This document shows positions 38,301 to 47,790 of a DNA stretch of 64,000 bases, one piece after another (the stretch's first letter is position 1; every line of letters begins with the position of its first letter). The notes below the pieces were generated by a model. The model saw only the letters and a list, made by a program, of their open reading frames with translations. It was not told the DNA's origin and searched no databases. Location: the NCBI RefSeq assembly GCF_964355755.1, contig NC_092671.1, forward strand, positions 38,457,304-38,521,303. Reading direction: 5' to 3'. Position numbers and translations under genes: made by a program. The stretch comes from Antedon mediterranea. Taxonomy: Eukaryota; Echinodermata; Crinoidea; Comatulida; Antedonidae.

Positions 38301-39938
38301 TGGCTTTAAATGTGTTTGCCAATCAAAATGAGTTTCTATTAAAATGTCTGTCTATAAACAAGATCAGTGAAATAAAATGTATAAATGTTATTTTAATTTT
38401 ATTTTATTTCCAAACTCAACCAACAGCAAAAGAAATCAACATCAACAGGAGGGTAAAATTAAGTGTACAGTACAATCATTAATGTGACCATGGTCAAACT
38501 TATGCTTTAAGATTCACAAGAGGATAGAACAATAACAACACGAACACATCTAGTTCTTTCCTCTGTCTTGCTAAATCCGTCATCACTATGGCAACATTCA
38601 TAAGAGATTTGAAGTTCAACCAATAAGACTATTGTTTTTCTCATAACAATGTTTTGAACTGTGAGTTACGACCTCTTGAGGAAGGTCAATCCAAGAAGTT
38701 TTAAATTTTATTTTCAACCTCCTCAAAGGAGAATTAACTACCAGAAATGGGATATTGCCAAAGATTGGTGTACTAACAGATTGAAAAATACTTAGAAACA
38801 GCATTGAAAATCACTTTATTTATTTACTTAAATAAATCTGCAAAAACATTCAAATGTTTTTTTTTAATATCATAAACAGTACAATAGTTTGTTTTTTTTA
38901 AATTTTGTCAGCAGAAACCTGAGCCCTACAGTAGGTTTTACAAGAAAATATAAATAATTGAAACTAAAATGAATTCTAAATAGAAACATATTGTGATTAA
39001 ACAAACTATCATAATACATTTACTAATTTCATAGGATGAACAAGGTCACTAGTATACATCATACAATAAAGTGTACAGTAGTATATTTTCAACTGTCAAA
39101 TTTTAAATTTTCAAAATTGTAAGCTTGGGTTCCACAACAGATGCAACTTAAGGACGTAGTTTTGAGTTTTAAGCAAGTTTACCTTTATCTGAGGCTCCCA
39201 AATGATCAGCAAATGCTGGATGGACCACCCTCATTAAATATAGTTAAAATAAAATAAATAAATAAAAATAAACCAATTACAAACAAGCGACATTTTGGAT
39301 GATTGTGGTTGTGATTTTCCAAATCTTGCGCTTACGCGCTTACATTCTTGCGTCTAACGTGGGAACCAAGCATTAGTATATTTCCAGCTACAAAATTGTA
39401 AGCTTTGTTCCTATACGAGAGATGCAACGCAAGGACGTAGATGCAACACAAGCTAGTTTATAGCGACAGTTCGGATGATCCATTGATTGTGATTTTTTTT
39501 GCGCTTACTGTTTTGCGCTTACTTTCTTATGCGTCTCATGTGTTTACCAAGGATTAATATACAGTACTTACCTTAACATTGTAGACAACATGTCCCTTTA
39601 ATAGGGCATCTGCAGCATGGGGCCATGTTTTGCTCCCTGCAACAAAAAATAAAATGCATTTTTGAATTGGAAGAACAATTGTACTGTAGCATTTATAAAA
39701 CACATGTCATATCACAAACCATTTTACCTTCTTCTAATGATTTAAACCGACCAATGACATTCTCTAATATGCTACCACCTGACTCTGTTGACTCCTCCGC
39801 TTTATCTTTCTTCTTTTGCGATTCATTATGCTTTTCCGGTACTTTACCGATATCAATATTTTGGATACCAAAAGCAGCAGTATTAATATAGGGCTCATCC
39901 ATTTCTTCATCGCTGCTTTCGTTAGTTAGTCTCTCCAT
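26361..39938 (-). CDS. GULP1: GULP1/CED-6-type PTB-domain engulfment adaptor, complete, 12 exons
   Basis: Coding exons are 39938-39728, 39636-39572, 37120-37049, 35495-35397, 34449-34312, 34011-33895, 33081-32968, 32802-32628, 30255-30199, 29485-29393, 28660-28554 and 26435-26361. All junctions are GT-AG, phases agree, and 440 codons plus TAG result. An in-frame TAA lies just upstream of the ATG. Residues about 72-214 form a PTB domain ([54 protein letters not shown]). A coiled coil follows at about 222-258. The Pro-rich tail has DPF and two NPF motifs, and it ends [18 protein letters not shown], as in vertebrate GULP1. The family links NPXY-bearing engulfment receptors such as CED-1/MEGF10/LRP1 to phagocytosis of apoptotic cells. 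Oddities are an acidic/Lys-rich extension of about 70 residues before the PTB, absent from human GULP1 as I know it, and repeat arrays around exon 4 and the stop codon. 5' untranslated exons were not found. Confidence 0.95.
26923..27092. mobile_element. MITE A copy in GULP intron 11
   Basis: The ends are TAGCTCTGTCTACACTATCA and AGTGTAGACAGAGCTTT. The internal ACTACCATATTTGGGCATAT block is duplicated, as in several copies. Confidence 0.85.
27657..27799. mobile_element. MITE A copy in GULP intron 11
   Basis: The ends are AAGCTCTGTCCACACTATCA and TGATAGTGTGGACAGAGCTT. The paired C/G change in both arms shows that the two ends are still complementary. It is flanked by TA on the left and TA on the right, supporting a TA target-site duplication. 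Confidence 0.9.
27869..28190. repeat. Degenerate ~58-bp tandem repeat
   Basis: The phrase AGGTCTGTGAAGAAGCCATG recurs with variation (AGGTTTCTGTGAGGAGGCTATG, AGGTCTGTGAATAGCGAACA, AGGTCTGTGAAGAAGCTACA, AGGTTTGTGAAGAAGTCATG). Copies are about 55-65 bp apart in GULP intron 11. Confidence 0.65.
29019..29332 (+). mobile_element. Family C element with inverted termini
   Basis: It starts TTTAAAGATGTATTGTCCCCC and ends GGGGGGACAATATATCTTTAAA, which are inverted copies of each other. This ~310-bp non-autonomous element is the best-preserved copy. Relatives are at 21747-22014 and 20468-20663. It lies in GULP intron 10, about 60 bp from exon 10. Confidence 0.75.
29645..29829. mobile_element. MITE A copy in GULP intron 9
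   Basis: The ends AAGCTCTTTCTGCACTATCA and TGATAGTGTAGAACGAGCTT are diverged. The ACTACCATATTTGGGCACAT internal block is repeated about three times. Confidence 0.85.
31545..31693. mobile_element. MITE A copy, right terminus deleted
   Basis: The left end AAGCCCTGTCCACACTATCA is present. On the right the sequence jumps from TCAAACTAGTT straight to AGAGCTT, so the TGATAGTGTAGAC part of the right inverted repeat is lost. Confidence 0.8.
32040..32434. repeat. (GAT)n-rich microsatellite tract
   Basis: Some 400 bp of imperfect GATGATGATAAAGATGAT repeats in GULP intron 8, about 195 bp from exon 8. Both strands give long low-complexity open frames (His/Ile/Ser-rich, or Met/Asp/Lys-rich). These are artefacts of the repeat. 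Confidence 0.9.
33170..33646. repeat. Tandem duplication, ~238-bp unit, LINE-like
   Basis: ACATTAACCAAGAAACACCA starts two copies (33170 and 33408) that share the TTTCCTAGAACAGAAACT, CCTCCAAACTGAGAAAAACG and TATACTATATTTTTG blocks. A plus-strand frame reading LPSKLRKTW, with 'RAP.YLN' before it, resembles the extreme C-terminus of CR1/L2-type LINE proteins. That assignment is tentative. It lies in GULP intron 6. Confidence 0.6.
34131..34267. mobile_element. MITE A copy, 44 bp from GULP exon 5 donor
   Basis: TCCTGTCCACACTATCAAAC and GGTTTGATAGTGTAGACAGG with GCTT mark the ends. Internal arm segments are deleted. It sits just inside intron 5, close to the donor at 34311. Confidence 0.8.
34695..34710 (+). 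repeat. Poly-G run (16 G)
   Basis: An uninterrupted G homopolymer in an AT-rich GULP intron. Read literally it is 16 bases; homopolymer length is often unreliable in assemblies. Confidence 0.8.
35215..35400 (-). repeat. Tandem copies of the GULP exon 4 3' end and donor
   Basis: On the minus strand the end of exon 4 (CTTCAAGATAGGGCTAGTCAT followed by GTAAGTGTTC) is followed by three degraded copies of the same segment. Their donor-equivalent sites are at about 35347 (GTAATT), 35292 (GTAAGT) and 35235 (GTAAGT). Spacing is about 49-57 bp. Confidence 0.8.
35493..36215 (-). repeat. 153-bp tandem array carrying exon 4 acceptor-like sites
   Basis: A unit containing ATTGATCAATTGTTAGTTTT and AGAACTAAAAAATATAAAGA is repeated. 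GAACTAAAAA (minus strand TTTTTAGTTC, an acceptor) occurs at 35493 (the true exon 4 acceptor), then at 35631, 35772, 35925 and 36078. The last three are exactly 153 bp apart and nearly identical, so expansion there is recent. Confidence 0.85.
36291..36433. mobile_element. Palindromic MITE, AGGGTATGTTCAGACT family
   Basis: The arms are AGGGTATGTTCAGACTCACG with GAGTTACGG on the left, and CCGTAATTCCGTAAGTCTGA with AAATACCCT on the right. The centre also pairs (GAGTTACAACTCCGTAAC). It has no reading frame and is a single copy in the window. Confidence 0.75.
37175..37334. mobile_element. MITE A copy, 54 bp upstream of GULP exon 3
   Basis: The ends are AAGGTCTTTCTACACTATCA and TGATAGTGTAGACAGT. 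It lies in intron 2, 54 bp before the exon 3 acceptor, near where a branch point would be expected. Confidence 0.85.
37943..38206 (+). mobile_element. Family B element, internally deleted
   Basis: The start (TTTTTTACGTTGCTCC), the ACGTCTGGGAAAAGAG segment and the end GTTTTTTGTAAGAAATATTT with CTTG match the copies at 22026 and 53921. About 300 bp of the body is missing. Confidence 0.6.
39121..39374. mobile_element. GTGGTTCCCAC-family MITE, diverged
   Basis: The ends are AAGCTTGGGTTCCACAACAG and CTAACGTGGGAACCAAGC. The inner ACTTAAGGACGTAG and CTTGCGTCTAACG segments correspond to the arms of the copy at 9195. The centre holds an (AAAT)n insertion. Confidence 0.6.
39400..39555. mobile_element. 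GTGGTTCCCAC-family MITE, diverged
   Basis: AAGCTTTGTTCCTATACGAG and ATGCAACGCAAGGACGTAG on the left pair loosely with CTTTCTTATGCGTCTCATGT and ACCAAGG on the right. It ends about 15 bp below the GULP exon 2 donor. Confidence 0.55.
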
Positions 39939-40746
39939 AATAACACAGAATTAAAGGGAGTTTTTTTTTGGAAATGACGGTGACGAGCTGTGGTAAAACT
40001 GTATATGAACAGTGTTATACCAAGTTATATGATGTTGACTCTTATAATGTTTTGCGATAGAATGGACTTTAGTGGCTTAGAAGGAGGCCTATATCAGCTG
40101 ATCCTTCAAGCATTAAAATCACATTCAGTTAAGCCACGGTTGATTTGGTTCACTCTGGTTGGAGGCTGTCACAGGGTTAGGGTCAAAGTATCACTTGTAA
40201 CATGATACTTTATAAGTGGCGATTTAATGGTGATTTTTATGGCCAAGGTTAAATAAAACCCTGGATATGATACTTACCTTTGGTATACTATAATGTTGGA
40301 CCAATAATTATATACACCTACTAAACAAGATATATATTAATACTGATAGTAATATTAGGCACTATTTACTATATCACCATATATACCCTAATTTTATTTT
40401 TTTCAATTAAGACTAATAGTAAAATATAAATTTGTTATTTGGCTTGAACATTTCCAAGTTTATTAACATTTCATAAAAATTCCTAAATCTTCGAAAGTAA
40501 TGCTTGTACTAGAGGAAGTTAATGTGGCTCTCACTACAACAACCTTTGACCCTAACGATGTTGAGACCAGTGTTTCCTTTATGGCCTCTTTGGTGTGTAT
40601 ACAGTATAATATAAGATTCTCATACAAACACTTACTGTGTACTGTAGATAAATTTGCATTGTATTTAGGTTTAGTTTAAATAAATGGGGTTAAATTGTGA
40701 AAATAAGAAGCTTTCACGAAAATTACAGTACAGTAGCAGTAAAGTA

Positions 40747-40904
40747 AAGCTCTGTCTACATTATGAAAACTAGTTTTCAAGACAAAAACAGTGTGATATG
40801 ACCAAATATGGTACTAGTGATATGACCAAATATGGTGTATACTGTATGGGCACTTCACATTTTTTTGTACAGTCACATAAAGTATTATAGTGTAGACAGA
40901 GCTT
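40747..40904. mobile_element. MITE A copy
   Basis: The ends are AAGCTCTGTCTACATTATGA and TTATAGTGTAGACAGAGCTT. The left flank is TA. Confidence 0.85.
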
Positions 40905-41230
40905 AAAGATGGTTTCTGTATCAAGGTACAGTATATAGAACCTACACAGTACTGCTTTAAATCTTCAAATGTTATGTTGAGGTCAAAAGTGTGTAATGAC
41001 ATTGACAATAATATGTATACATATTTTAATCAAGTTAAAATGACCTATGACCTTCGACCTTACCGTGTGAGTTTTTACTGCTCCCCCATCTGCTATTCAT
41101 TGCTAACGTAATTCACTTCAATATTTTATAAATGTCATTTACCATTTATGAAGACTTGGCATATAAACCTACAAAAACAAACAGATAAAAATAATTTAGT
41201 ACAGCATTTAATTTTGCACGATAGCATTTT

Positions 41231-41294
41231 AAAGCTTGTTTTCCACTTAGCACAATTTGCATCCCTGTGGTGAGTCTAGTGGGAACCAAGCTTT
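41231..41294. mobile_element. Fragment of GTGGTTCCCAC-family MITE
   Basis: AAAGCTTGTTTTCCACTTAG and CTAGTGGGAACCAAGCTTT face each other across about 25 bp, so most of the interior is deleted. Confidence 0.55.
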
Positions 41295-41586
41295 ATTTAT
41301 TTATAATAGTTACCAACACTCTCGCATCGTCCCGCATTTTAAAGTAATTTTTAAAGAAACACGCATTTTGAACAAACACATGGGTTACCACACACTGTAT
41401 TTGTCACGCATTTATATGCATGATCATTTTTTATCACCATTTGAGAGGAAAATGCATTAAAATTAAATGGTATACTTTAAAAGTATAAACAGTTATGCGA
41501 GTACAGTATTTGTTAAAATAAACACTACAAATCTGTAAGAACAGGAAAAAATTACGAAGGGCTCAGATACTTTGTGTCCGAACACC

Positions 41587-41614
41587 TCCCCCCACCCACC
41601 CACCCACCCACCCA
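41587..41614 (+). repeat. (CCCA)n microsatellite
   Basis: Six to seven tandem CCCA/CCAC units in an otherwise AT-rich context. Confidence 0.85.
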
Positions 41615-41977
41615 AATGAGGTAGAATGGTGTAGTCTGTCACACATTTCAAATCTCTCAGATTGGTAACTAAATGATTTATTTAAGTTAACTTTACAGTA
41701 TGTAGGTTAACATACTGTTTTTTCTTTCATTTGATGGCTTGTTTCGGTGAGAACCATCTGGATGTTATTGTATAAACACAATGGCATTATAAATTTCCTG
41801 ATCTACTAAACACTTAAAGTACTGTTACAGTATTGCAACCTATGCAACCTCTTTTTGGCAACTCAACAAATGTTTGGAAATTAACGACTGGAATGTAAAA
41901 AAAAAACTCAATAAAAAATACAGTAAAACATTACCAATATACTGTAATACAGTAATCAAATTATAACAGATTATGTA

Positions 41978-42497
41978 TATGGGATGATAGGGTATAATAG
42001 GAGATGACATAGTGGGGATGGATAGGGGATGATAATGGTGGATAGGGGATGATAGGGGTGGATATGGGATTATAGGGGAAGATAAGGGATTATGGTGGAT
42101 AGGATATTATTATAGGTGTGGATAGGAGATTATAGGGGTACTGTAGATAGGGGATTGTAGGGGTGGATCAAAATGATGCAGGTGGATAGGGGATGAATGA
42201 GTTGGATAGGAGATTATATGGGCAGATAGAGGATTATAGGGATGGATAGGGGATGGTAGTGGTGGATATGGGATGATAGGGGATTATACTGACAGTAGGG
42301 GCAGATAGGGATTATTGGGGTGGATAGGGAATTATGATTTAATTATGTAGGGCTGAATAGCGGATGATACTGTAGGGGTGGATAGGGGATAATACTGTAG
42401 GTGTAGGTGTGGATAGGGGATTATACTGTAGGTGTGGGTAGGGGATAATACTGTAGGTGTAGGTGTGGATAGGAGATTATAGGGTGGATAAGGGTGA
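41978..42497 (+). repeat. GGTGGATAGGGGAT minisatellite (~520 bp)
   Basis: Degenerate units built on GGTGGATAGGGGATTATAGG run for about 520 bp with strong G bias on the plus strand. Later units contain ACTGTAGGTGT inserts. There is no coding meaning. Confidence 0.85.
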
Positions 42498-43024
42498 AGA
42501 ATGAGAGCCTACACTATACTAGGAACAGGGAGTTGTTATTATAATAATGTTAATAATAATAAACATACAGGGGTGAAAACATAACCTCCTTGGCGGAGGT
42601 AATAATAACAACTCCCTGCTACAGTGCTAGGAAGTTTCACTTGTTTATTATGGATATCAGTACACAAATATTTATCACCAATCATATTTGATTTACTACT
42701 ATTATAAGAGATTACAGCTGATAAGAACAGATAAAGTAACACTAAGCTAACAAGTCATTCTACTTTATTTGTCATTAAGTTGTTAATAAATAATTTAATG
42801 GGTTATTCAAATAAAAGATGTAAATCAACTCTGCATACAATATGAGTATACATTAACCATGTTCTTGTCATTGAATAGGAAAATAATAAACCAAATGGGG
42901 ACTGATTAACTCAGCAGAACAAGCAATACAATTTGTATGTCATTGTAAGTAATATCATTGTCTACAGTACTCCCATTTTGATAAAGTCAAGTTGCTTATA
43001 GTATCATAGAACAATAATTAAACT

Positions 43025-43075
43025 GTTACGTCAAAAAGTCGAGCAGTGTTTTTTGTAAGATATATTTATTGTTTA
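43025..43075 (+). mobile_element. Family B right-end fragment
   Basis: GTCGAGCAGTGTTTTTTGTAAG followed by ATATATTTATTGTTTA matches the right end of family B at 22605-22632. Nothing upstream matches. Confidence 0.45.
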
Positions 43076-43306
43076 TACAATACTTATCTCACTCTACTTG
43101 TTTTATATTTTTTAATAGTTTTTTAAACATTGTTTTATTTTAAACTGATTTTTACTGTACATGTAACATATTACACGTCACTATGGATACACACACATAT
43201 TAAACTAAAATTTAACTAAATAGGACTTGGGGGTAATAACATGGACTTAACAAATATAATAGGTCTTCCTAGTAATAATGGTGTAATCAAGGAAATGCCT
43301 AAATAT

Positions 43307-44921
43307 GGGTCTGTTTCTGCTGCATAACGCAATTTAACCGGTTATTTTAAAATAGATTAAAAATAGATAACAATAACAAGACCGCGTTTCTGCTCAATTT
43401 GTGCTCCGAAATAACCGGTTAAATCTATGGGTGGTCGTCGAGCAAAACGTCATCATTACCCAAAATGCAATACACTCAGACGGAAGTAGTACGTTGGCTG
43501 TTTGTGTCATCGACGTCGTCAATACACACGTGTGTATATCGCCGAACATCTCAAACATGTTAAAATAATAAAATGTTGTCTCCAGGTCTACAAGTTTTGT
43601 TTTTTGTAAAGCCTACTTACCATCGTTAATAAAATTAATTCTTATGGCGCCTTCAATAAAATGGGGAGGGTCGTGCAGCGCCCGATCGCCTAGGATAATT
43701 TTTATCTAGGCCTAGCCTAATTCCTCAACAAAGGCGATGACACACGGCCCTTCCCCTACGTGAACGACTGTTGTCTTTCGCGAGCGCGGTCCTACAAAAC
43801 ACCAAACGGAAACAAAAACGAGACTCAGAATGTTGCAATACTTACCAAACGAGAGTAGATAATTGTTAATTAATTATGAAAACCCAACTTTTATAGCAAA
43901 AATCGTCCGAATTTATGTTAAAAACGAAGAGTTTAGCCACAAAAACTTAAATCAAACGAGAGTATCCAAGTCATAGAATATCGCACGCACGTCATAGTGC
44001 CTTTAATAGAATAATGAGTATTAAACATTGTTTCGTATATTTATGTACTAACAATAAATAATAACACATTTATATGCTTAATAAAATCATATTTAATATA
44101 TTATCAAAAGCTCTGATAACCTTTGTTTTCGGTCGATGTGATGTTTTTCTAAAAAAATTATATGTAAAACGATCAAAGTAAGATTGTTCATTGTTCTCCT
44201 ATTAAAGGCACTAAGGGCGTGCCATAAAAATACGCTCGTTTGGATTAAGTTTTTGTTGCTAAATTCATCGTTTATAACATAAATTCGGATGATTTTTGCT
44301 ACAAAATTTGGGTTTTCATAATTAATTAACCATTATCTACTCTTGTTTGGTAGGTATTTGCAACATTCTGAGTCCCTTTTGTTTCCGTTTTGGTGTTTAT
44401 ATAGGACCATCCATACCCTTCGCGAGCGTGTACTAACGCCTCAAATTGCTTAGCTTGGGTAGTCCCCGGAACTCCACCCCAAATTCCTCTTTTACTTTCA
44501 CAAAAATGCTCTTATTTATTATCTGATTCTTTTCTATTGCCTGCCATCCTTCCCCGTACTTTCTCTCCCCCCACAACTGAATAACATATCTTGTGATTTC
44601 ATTCATCCACATACATGTTCACTTCTTCGTTCGACTGTCAAAACCACGAGGAAAACACACATCGTATGCAACGGTATCTGACCCGGGGTCACAACTGTCA
44701 ATCATATAACCGTTATTTCGTGTTGCAGCTAAGAATTGCTCAGCGATAACCGGTTAAACGGAGTTCTAACACCGATTTAAATTGGTGTTTTTAACCGGTT
44801 ATTTTGCGCTGCCTTTTAACCGGTTACCACAAATTTGTCCTGTTTCTGCTGCCAAGAAGATGGAATTAATTTATTCACACCGATTTTAACCAGTTATTTT
44901 TTATGCAGAAGAAACAGGCCC
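43307..44921. mobile_element. Non-autonomous DNA transposon P, copy 1 (1615 bp)
   Basis: The terminal inverted repeats are GGGTCTGTTTCTGCTGCATA at the left and, reading the right end inverted, GGGCCTGTTTCTTCTGCATA. Flanking triplets are TAT and TAA, suggesting a TWA-type 3-bp target duplication with one change, as in PIF/Harbinger elements. Many AACCGGTT palindromes lie near both ends. The centre is a second, nested inverted repeat (arms about 43790-44015 and 44195-44410). I find no transposase frame. It ends exactly where the LINE fragment begins and is roughly 95% identical by eye to copy 2. Confidence 0.85.
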
Positions 44922-47790
44922 TAATATATAATTTTATTTGGAACAATAAAAGGGAAAAGATAAAAAGAAAAACTCTAATTGGTGATGTTGAGATGGGAGG
45001 CATTAAAATGCCTGATTTTACTCTTCATGTTAACGCACTCATGTGTGGCTGGCTAAAAAGAATTATGAATGATGATGGTGCTAAATGGAAAAATATTCCA
45101 ATGTATTATATTAAAAAAATATGTGATGTTAATGTTTTACTTAATATGTCATGTTATAACATTATTGATGTTAATTCTGATAAAATTCCACTGTTTTACA
45201 AAAATATGATAAAAGCCTACATAAATTATAACAGAATCTCTAAAAAAAAACCTGAAACTTATAACGATATAATGAATGAGCAACTGTGGGGAAACCACTA
45301 CGTTAAACTAAAAAAAAAATCGCTTTTCTACAAGCATTGGATTGACAGTGGCATTATCAGTATTAAAGACATTGTTAATAAGAACACTTTTTTAACATCA
45401 AACGAAATACTGGTGAAACTACAATGTAAAACAAACTGGTTAAATGAGTATTTGTGCATTATTAAGGCAATACCAATTCAATGGAAACGTATTATTAAGG
45501 AGGTAGATATTTTCAATTGTGATGATAATGATGAATTAGTTGGGACCAAGTATGAGATTAATACTACCAAACTCATATACTCATGGTTTGTGAAAGAATA
45601 TTTCATTACTCCAATGTCACAACTAAAATGGGAAGAGTACTTCAATGATAACAACATTGATTGGAAAACTTCTTGGTTACGGAAAGTATGTAAAATGGAA
45701 GATAAGAAACTAGCACAATTCAATTATAAGATGTTACATAGAATACTGCCTACCAACAAACGGCTGTATCAGTGGAAAGTTAAGGAAACACAAACGTGTG
45801 ACAAATGTGGAGAAATTGAAAATGAAAATCATTTGTTTTTTAGTTGTAGATTTATTCAGAAATATTGGAGGAAAATGCTTAGTATCTTTGTAAGTTTAAA
45901 AAATCACAATAATATATCATTTAAACAATTAATACTAGGAACGGGAGATAAGCTAATAGATTATATTTACACTTTTGCAGCATTTACTATTTATAGAATA
46001 AAAATGTTATCTGCACTAAGGGTCTGTTTCTGCTGCATAACGCAATTTAACCGGTTATTTTAAAATAGATTAAAAATAGATAACAATAACAAGACCGCGT
46101 TTCTGCTCAATTTGTGCTCCGAAATAACCGGTTAAATCTATGGGTGGTTGTCGAGCAAAACGTCATCATTACCCAAAATGCAATACACTCAGACGGAAGT
46201 AGAAGTTGGCTGTTTGTTTACATCGACGTCGTGAGTACACACGTGTGTATTATATCGCCGAACATCTCACTCAAACATGTAAAAAAAATAAAATGTTGTC
46301 TCCAGGTCTACAAGTTTTGTTTTTTGTAAAGCCTACTTACATCGCTAATAAAATTAATTCTCATGGCGCCTTCAATAACATGATAGGGAGGGCCGTGCAG
46401 CGCCCGATCGCCTAAACTAGGATAATTTTTATCCTCAACAAAGGCGATGACATACGGCCCTTCCCACGTGAACGACTGTTGTCTTTCGCGAGCGCGGTCC
46501 TACAAAACACCAAACGGAAACAAAAACGAGACTCAGAATGTTGCAATACTTACCAAACGAGAGTAGATAATTGTTAATTAATTATGAAAACCCAACTTTT
46601 ATAGCAAAAATCGTCCGAATTTATGTTAAAAACGATGAGTTTAGCCACAAAAACTTAAATCAAACGAGAGTATCCAAGTCATAGAATATCGCACGCATAT
46701 AGTGCCTTTAATAAAATAATGAGTATTGAACATTATTTCGTATATTTATGTACTAACATAAATAATAACACATTTCTATGCTTAATAAAATCATATTTAA
46801 TATATTATCAAAGGCTCTGATTACCTTTGTTTTCGGTCGATGTGATGTTTTTCTAAAGAATTATATTATGTAAAACGATCAAAGTAAGAATGTTCATTGT
46901 TCTCCTATTAAAGGCACTAAGGGCATGCCATAAATACGCTCGTTTGGATTAAGTTTTTGTTGCTAAATTCATCGTTTATAACATAAATTCGGATGATTTT
47001 TGCTATAAAATTTGGGTTTTCATAATTAATTAACCATTATCTACTATCATTTGGTAGGTATTTGCAACATTCTGAGTTCCTTTTGTTTCCGTTTTGGTGT
47101 TTATATAGGGGACCATCCATACCCTTCGCGAGCGTGTACTAACGCCTCAAATTGCTTAGCTTGGGTAGTCCCCGGAACTCCACCCCAAACTCCTCTTTTA
47201 CTTTCGCAAAAATGCTCTTATTTATTATCTGTGATTCTTTTCTATTCCCTGCCATCCTTCCCCGTACTTTCTCTCCCCCCACAACTGAATAACATATCTT
47301 GTGATTTCATTCATCCACATACATGTTCACTTCTTCGTTCGACTGTCAAAACCACGAGGAAAACACACATCGTATGCGACGGTATCTGACCCGGGGTCAC
47401 AACTGTCAATCAAATAACCGTTATTTCGTGTTGCAGCTAAGAATTGCTCAGCGATAACCGGTTAAACGGCGTTCTAACACCGATTTAAATTGGTGTTTTT
47501 AACCGGTTATTTTGCGCTGCCTTTTAACCGGTTACCACAAATGTGTCCTGTTTCTGCTGCCAAGAAAATGGAGTTAATTTATTCACACTGATTTTAATTT
47601 ATTCACACCGATTTTAACCGGTTATTTTCTATGCAGCAGAAACAGGCCCTTAATAAGCCAGTGGGTAAATCTTTATGGAATTCATTTAAAAGCAATATGT
47701 TATATAATATTGAATGTGAAACATATAACAATAAAGAAACAAGTATAGAAAAATGGGTAGCTTTAAGAAATAAGATTATGATAATATAAT
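44922..47790 (+). pseudogene. L1/Tx1-like LINE, 3' part of reverse-transcriptase ORF, interrupted
   Basis: The open frame to 46019 begins YNFIWNNKREKIKRKTLIGD, continues GGIKMPDFTLHVNALMCGWL, and ends with a zinc-binding module (CDKCGEIENENHLFFSCRF..YW). This is the layout of the region after the RT domain in L1/Tx1-type LINEs (zf-RVT). The RT catalytic core is absent, so the element is 5'-truncated. Copy 2 of transposon P interrupts the frame at 46020-47649. The frame resumes at 47650 (KPVGKSLWNSFKSNMLYNI) and stops at about 47789. Apart from the insertion it has few disablements and must be fairly young. Noncoding LINE 3' sequence probably runs on to about 48160. Confidence 0.85.
46020..47649. 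mobile_element. Non-autonomous DNA transposon P, copy 2 (1630 bp)
   Basis: The same orientation and ends as copy 1: GGGTCTGTTTCTGCTGCATA at the left and TATGCAGCAGAAACAGGCCC at the right. The left flank is TAA and the right flank TTA. A TTA target with one later change restores the LINE reading frame exactly across the site, supporting a 3-bp duplication. The nested internal palindrome is at about 46498-46715 and 46895-47112. It differs from copy 1 by small indels and substitutions, including a duplicated ATTTATTCACACYGATTTTA near the right end. Confidence 0.88.

Larger units (their letters stand above)
39939..43306. other. Noncoding region upstream of GULP
   Basis: I see no coding exon here. 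It should contain the GULP promoter or 5' UTR introns on the minus strand, but no convincing core promoter was found. It holds a MITE A copy, a MITE fragment, a (CCCA)n run, a large minisatellite and a family B end, listed separately. Confidence 0.5.

Noticed and set aside
43210-43306. Open frame MDLTNIIGLPSNNGVIKEMP just left of P copy 1, as the upstream part of the LINE
   Set aside because: It does not resemble the RT segment expected before FIWNNK, and no joining across P restores a LINE-like protein.
47051-47389. 112-codon plus-strand frame inside P copy 2
   Set aside because: The frame is not kept in P copy 1 and resembles no transposase. Its composition follows the nested inverted repeat and pyrimidine-rich sequence.
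46017-47653. piggyBac-type TTAA target for transposon P
   Set aside because: The left flank reads CTAA, not TTAA, and the ends begin GGG rather than CCC. A 3-bp TWA target fits the LINE frame better.
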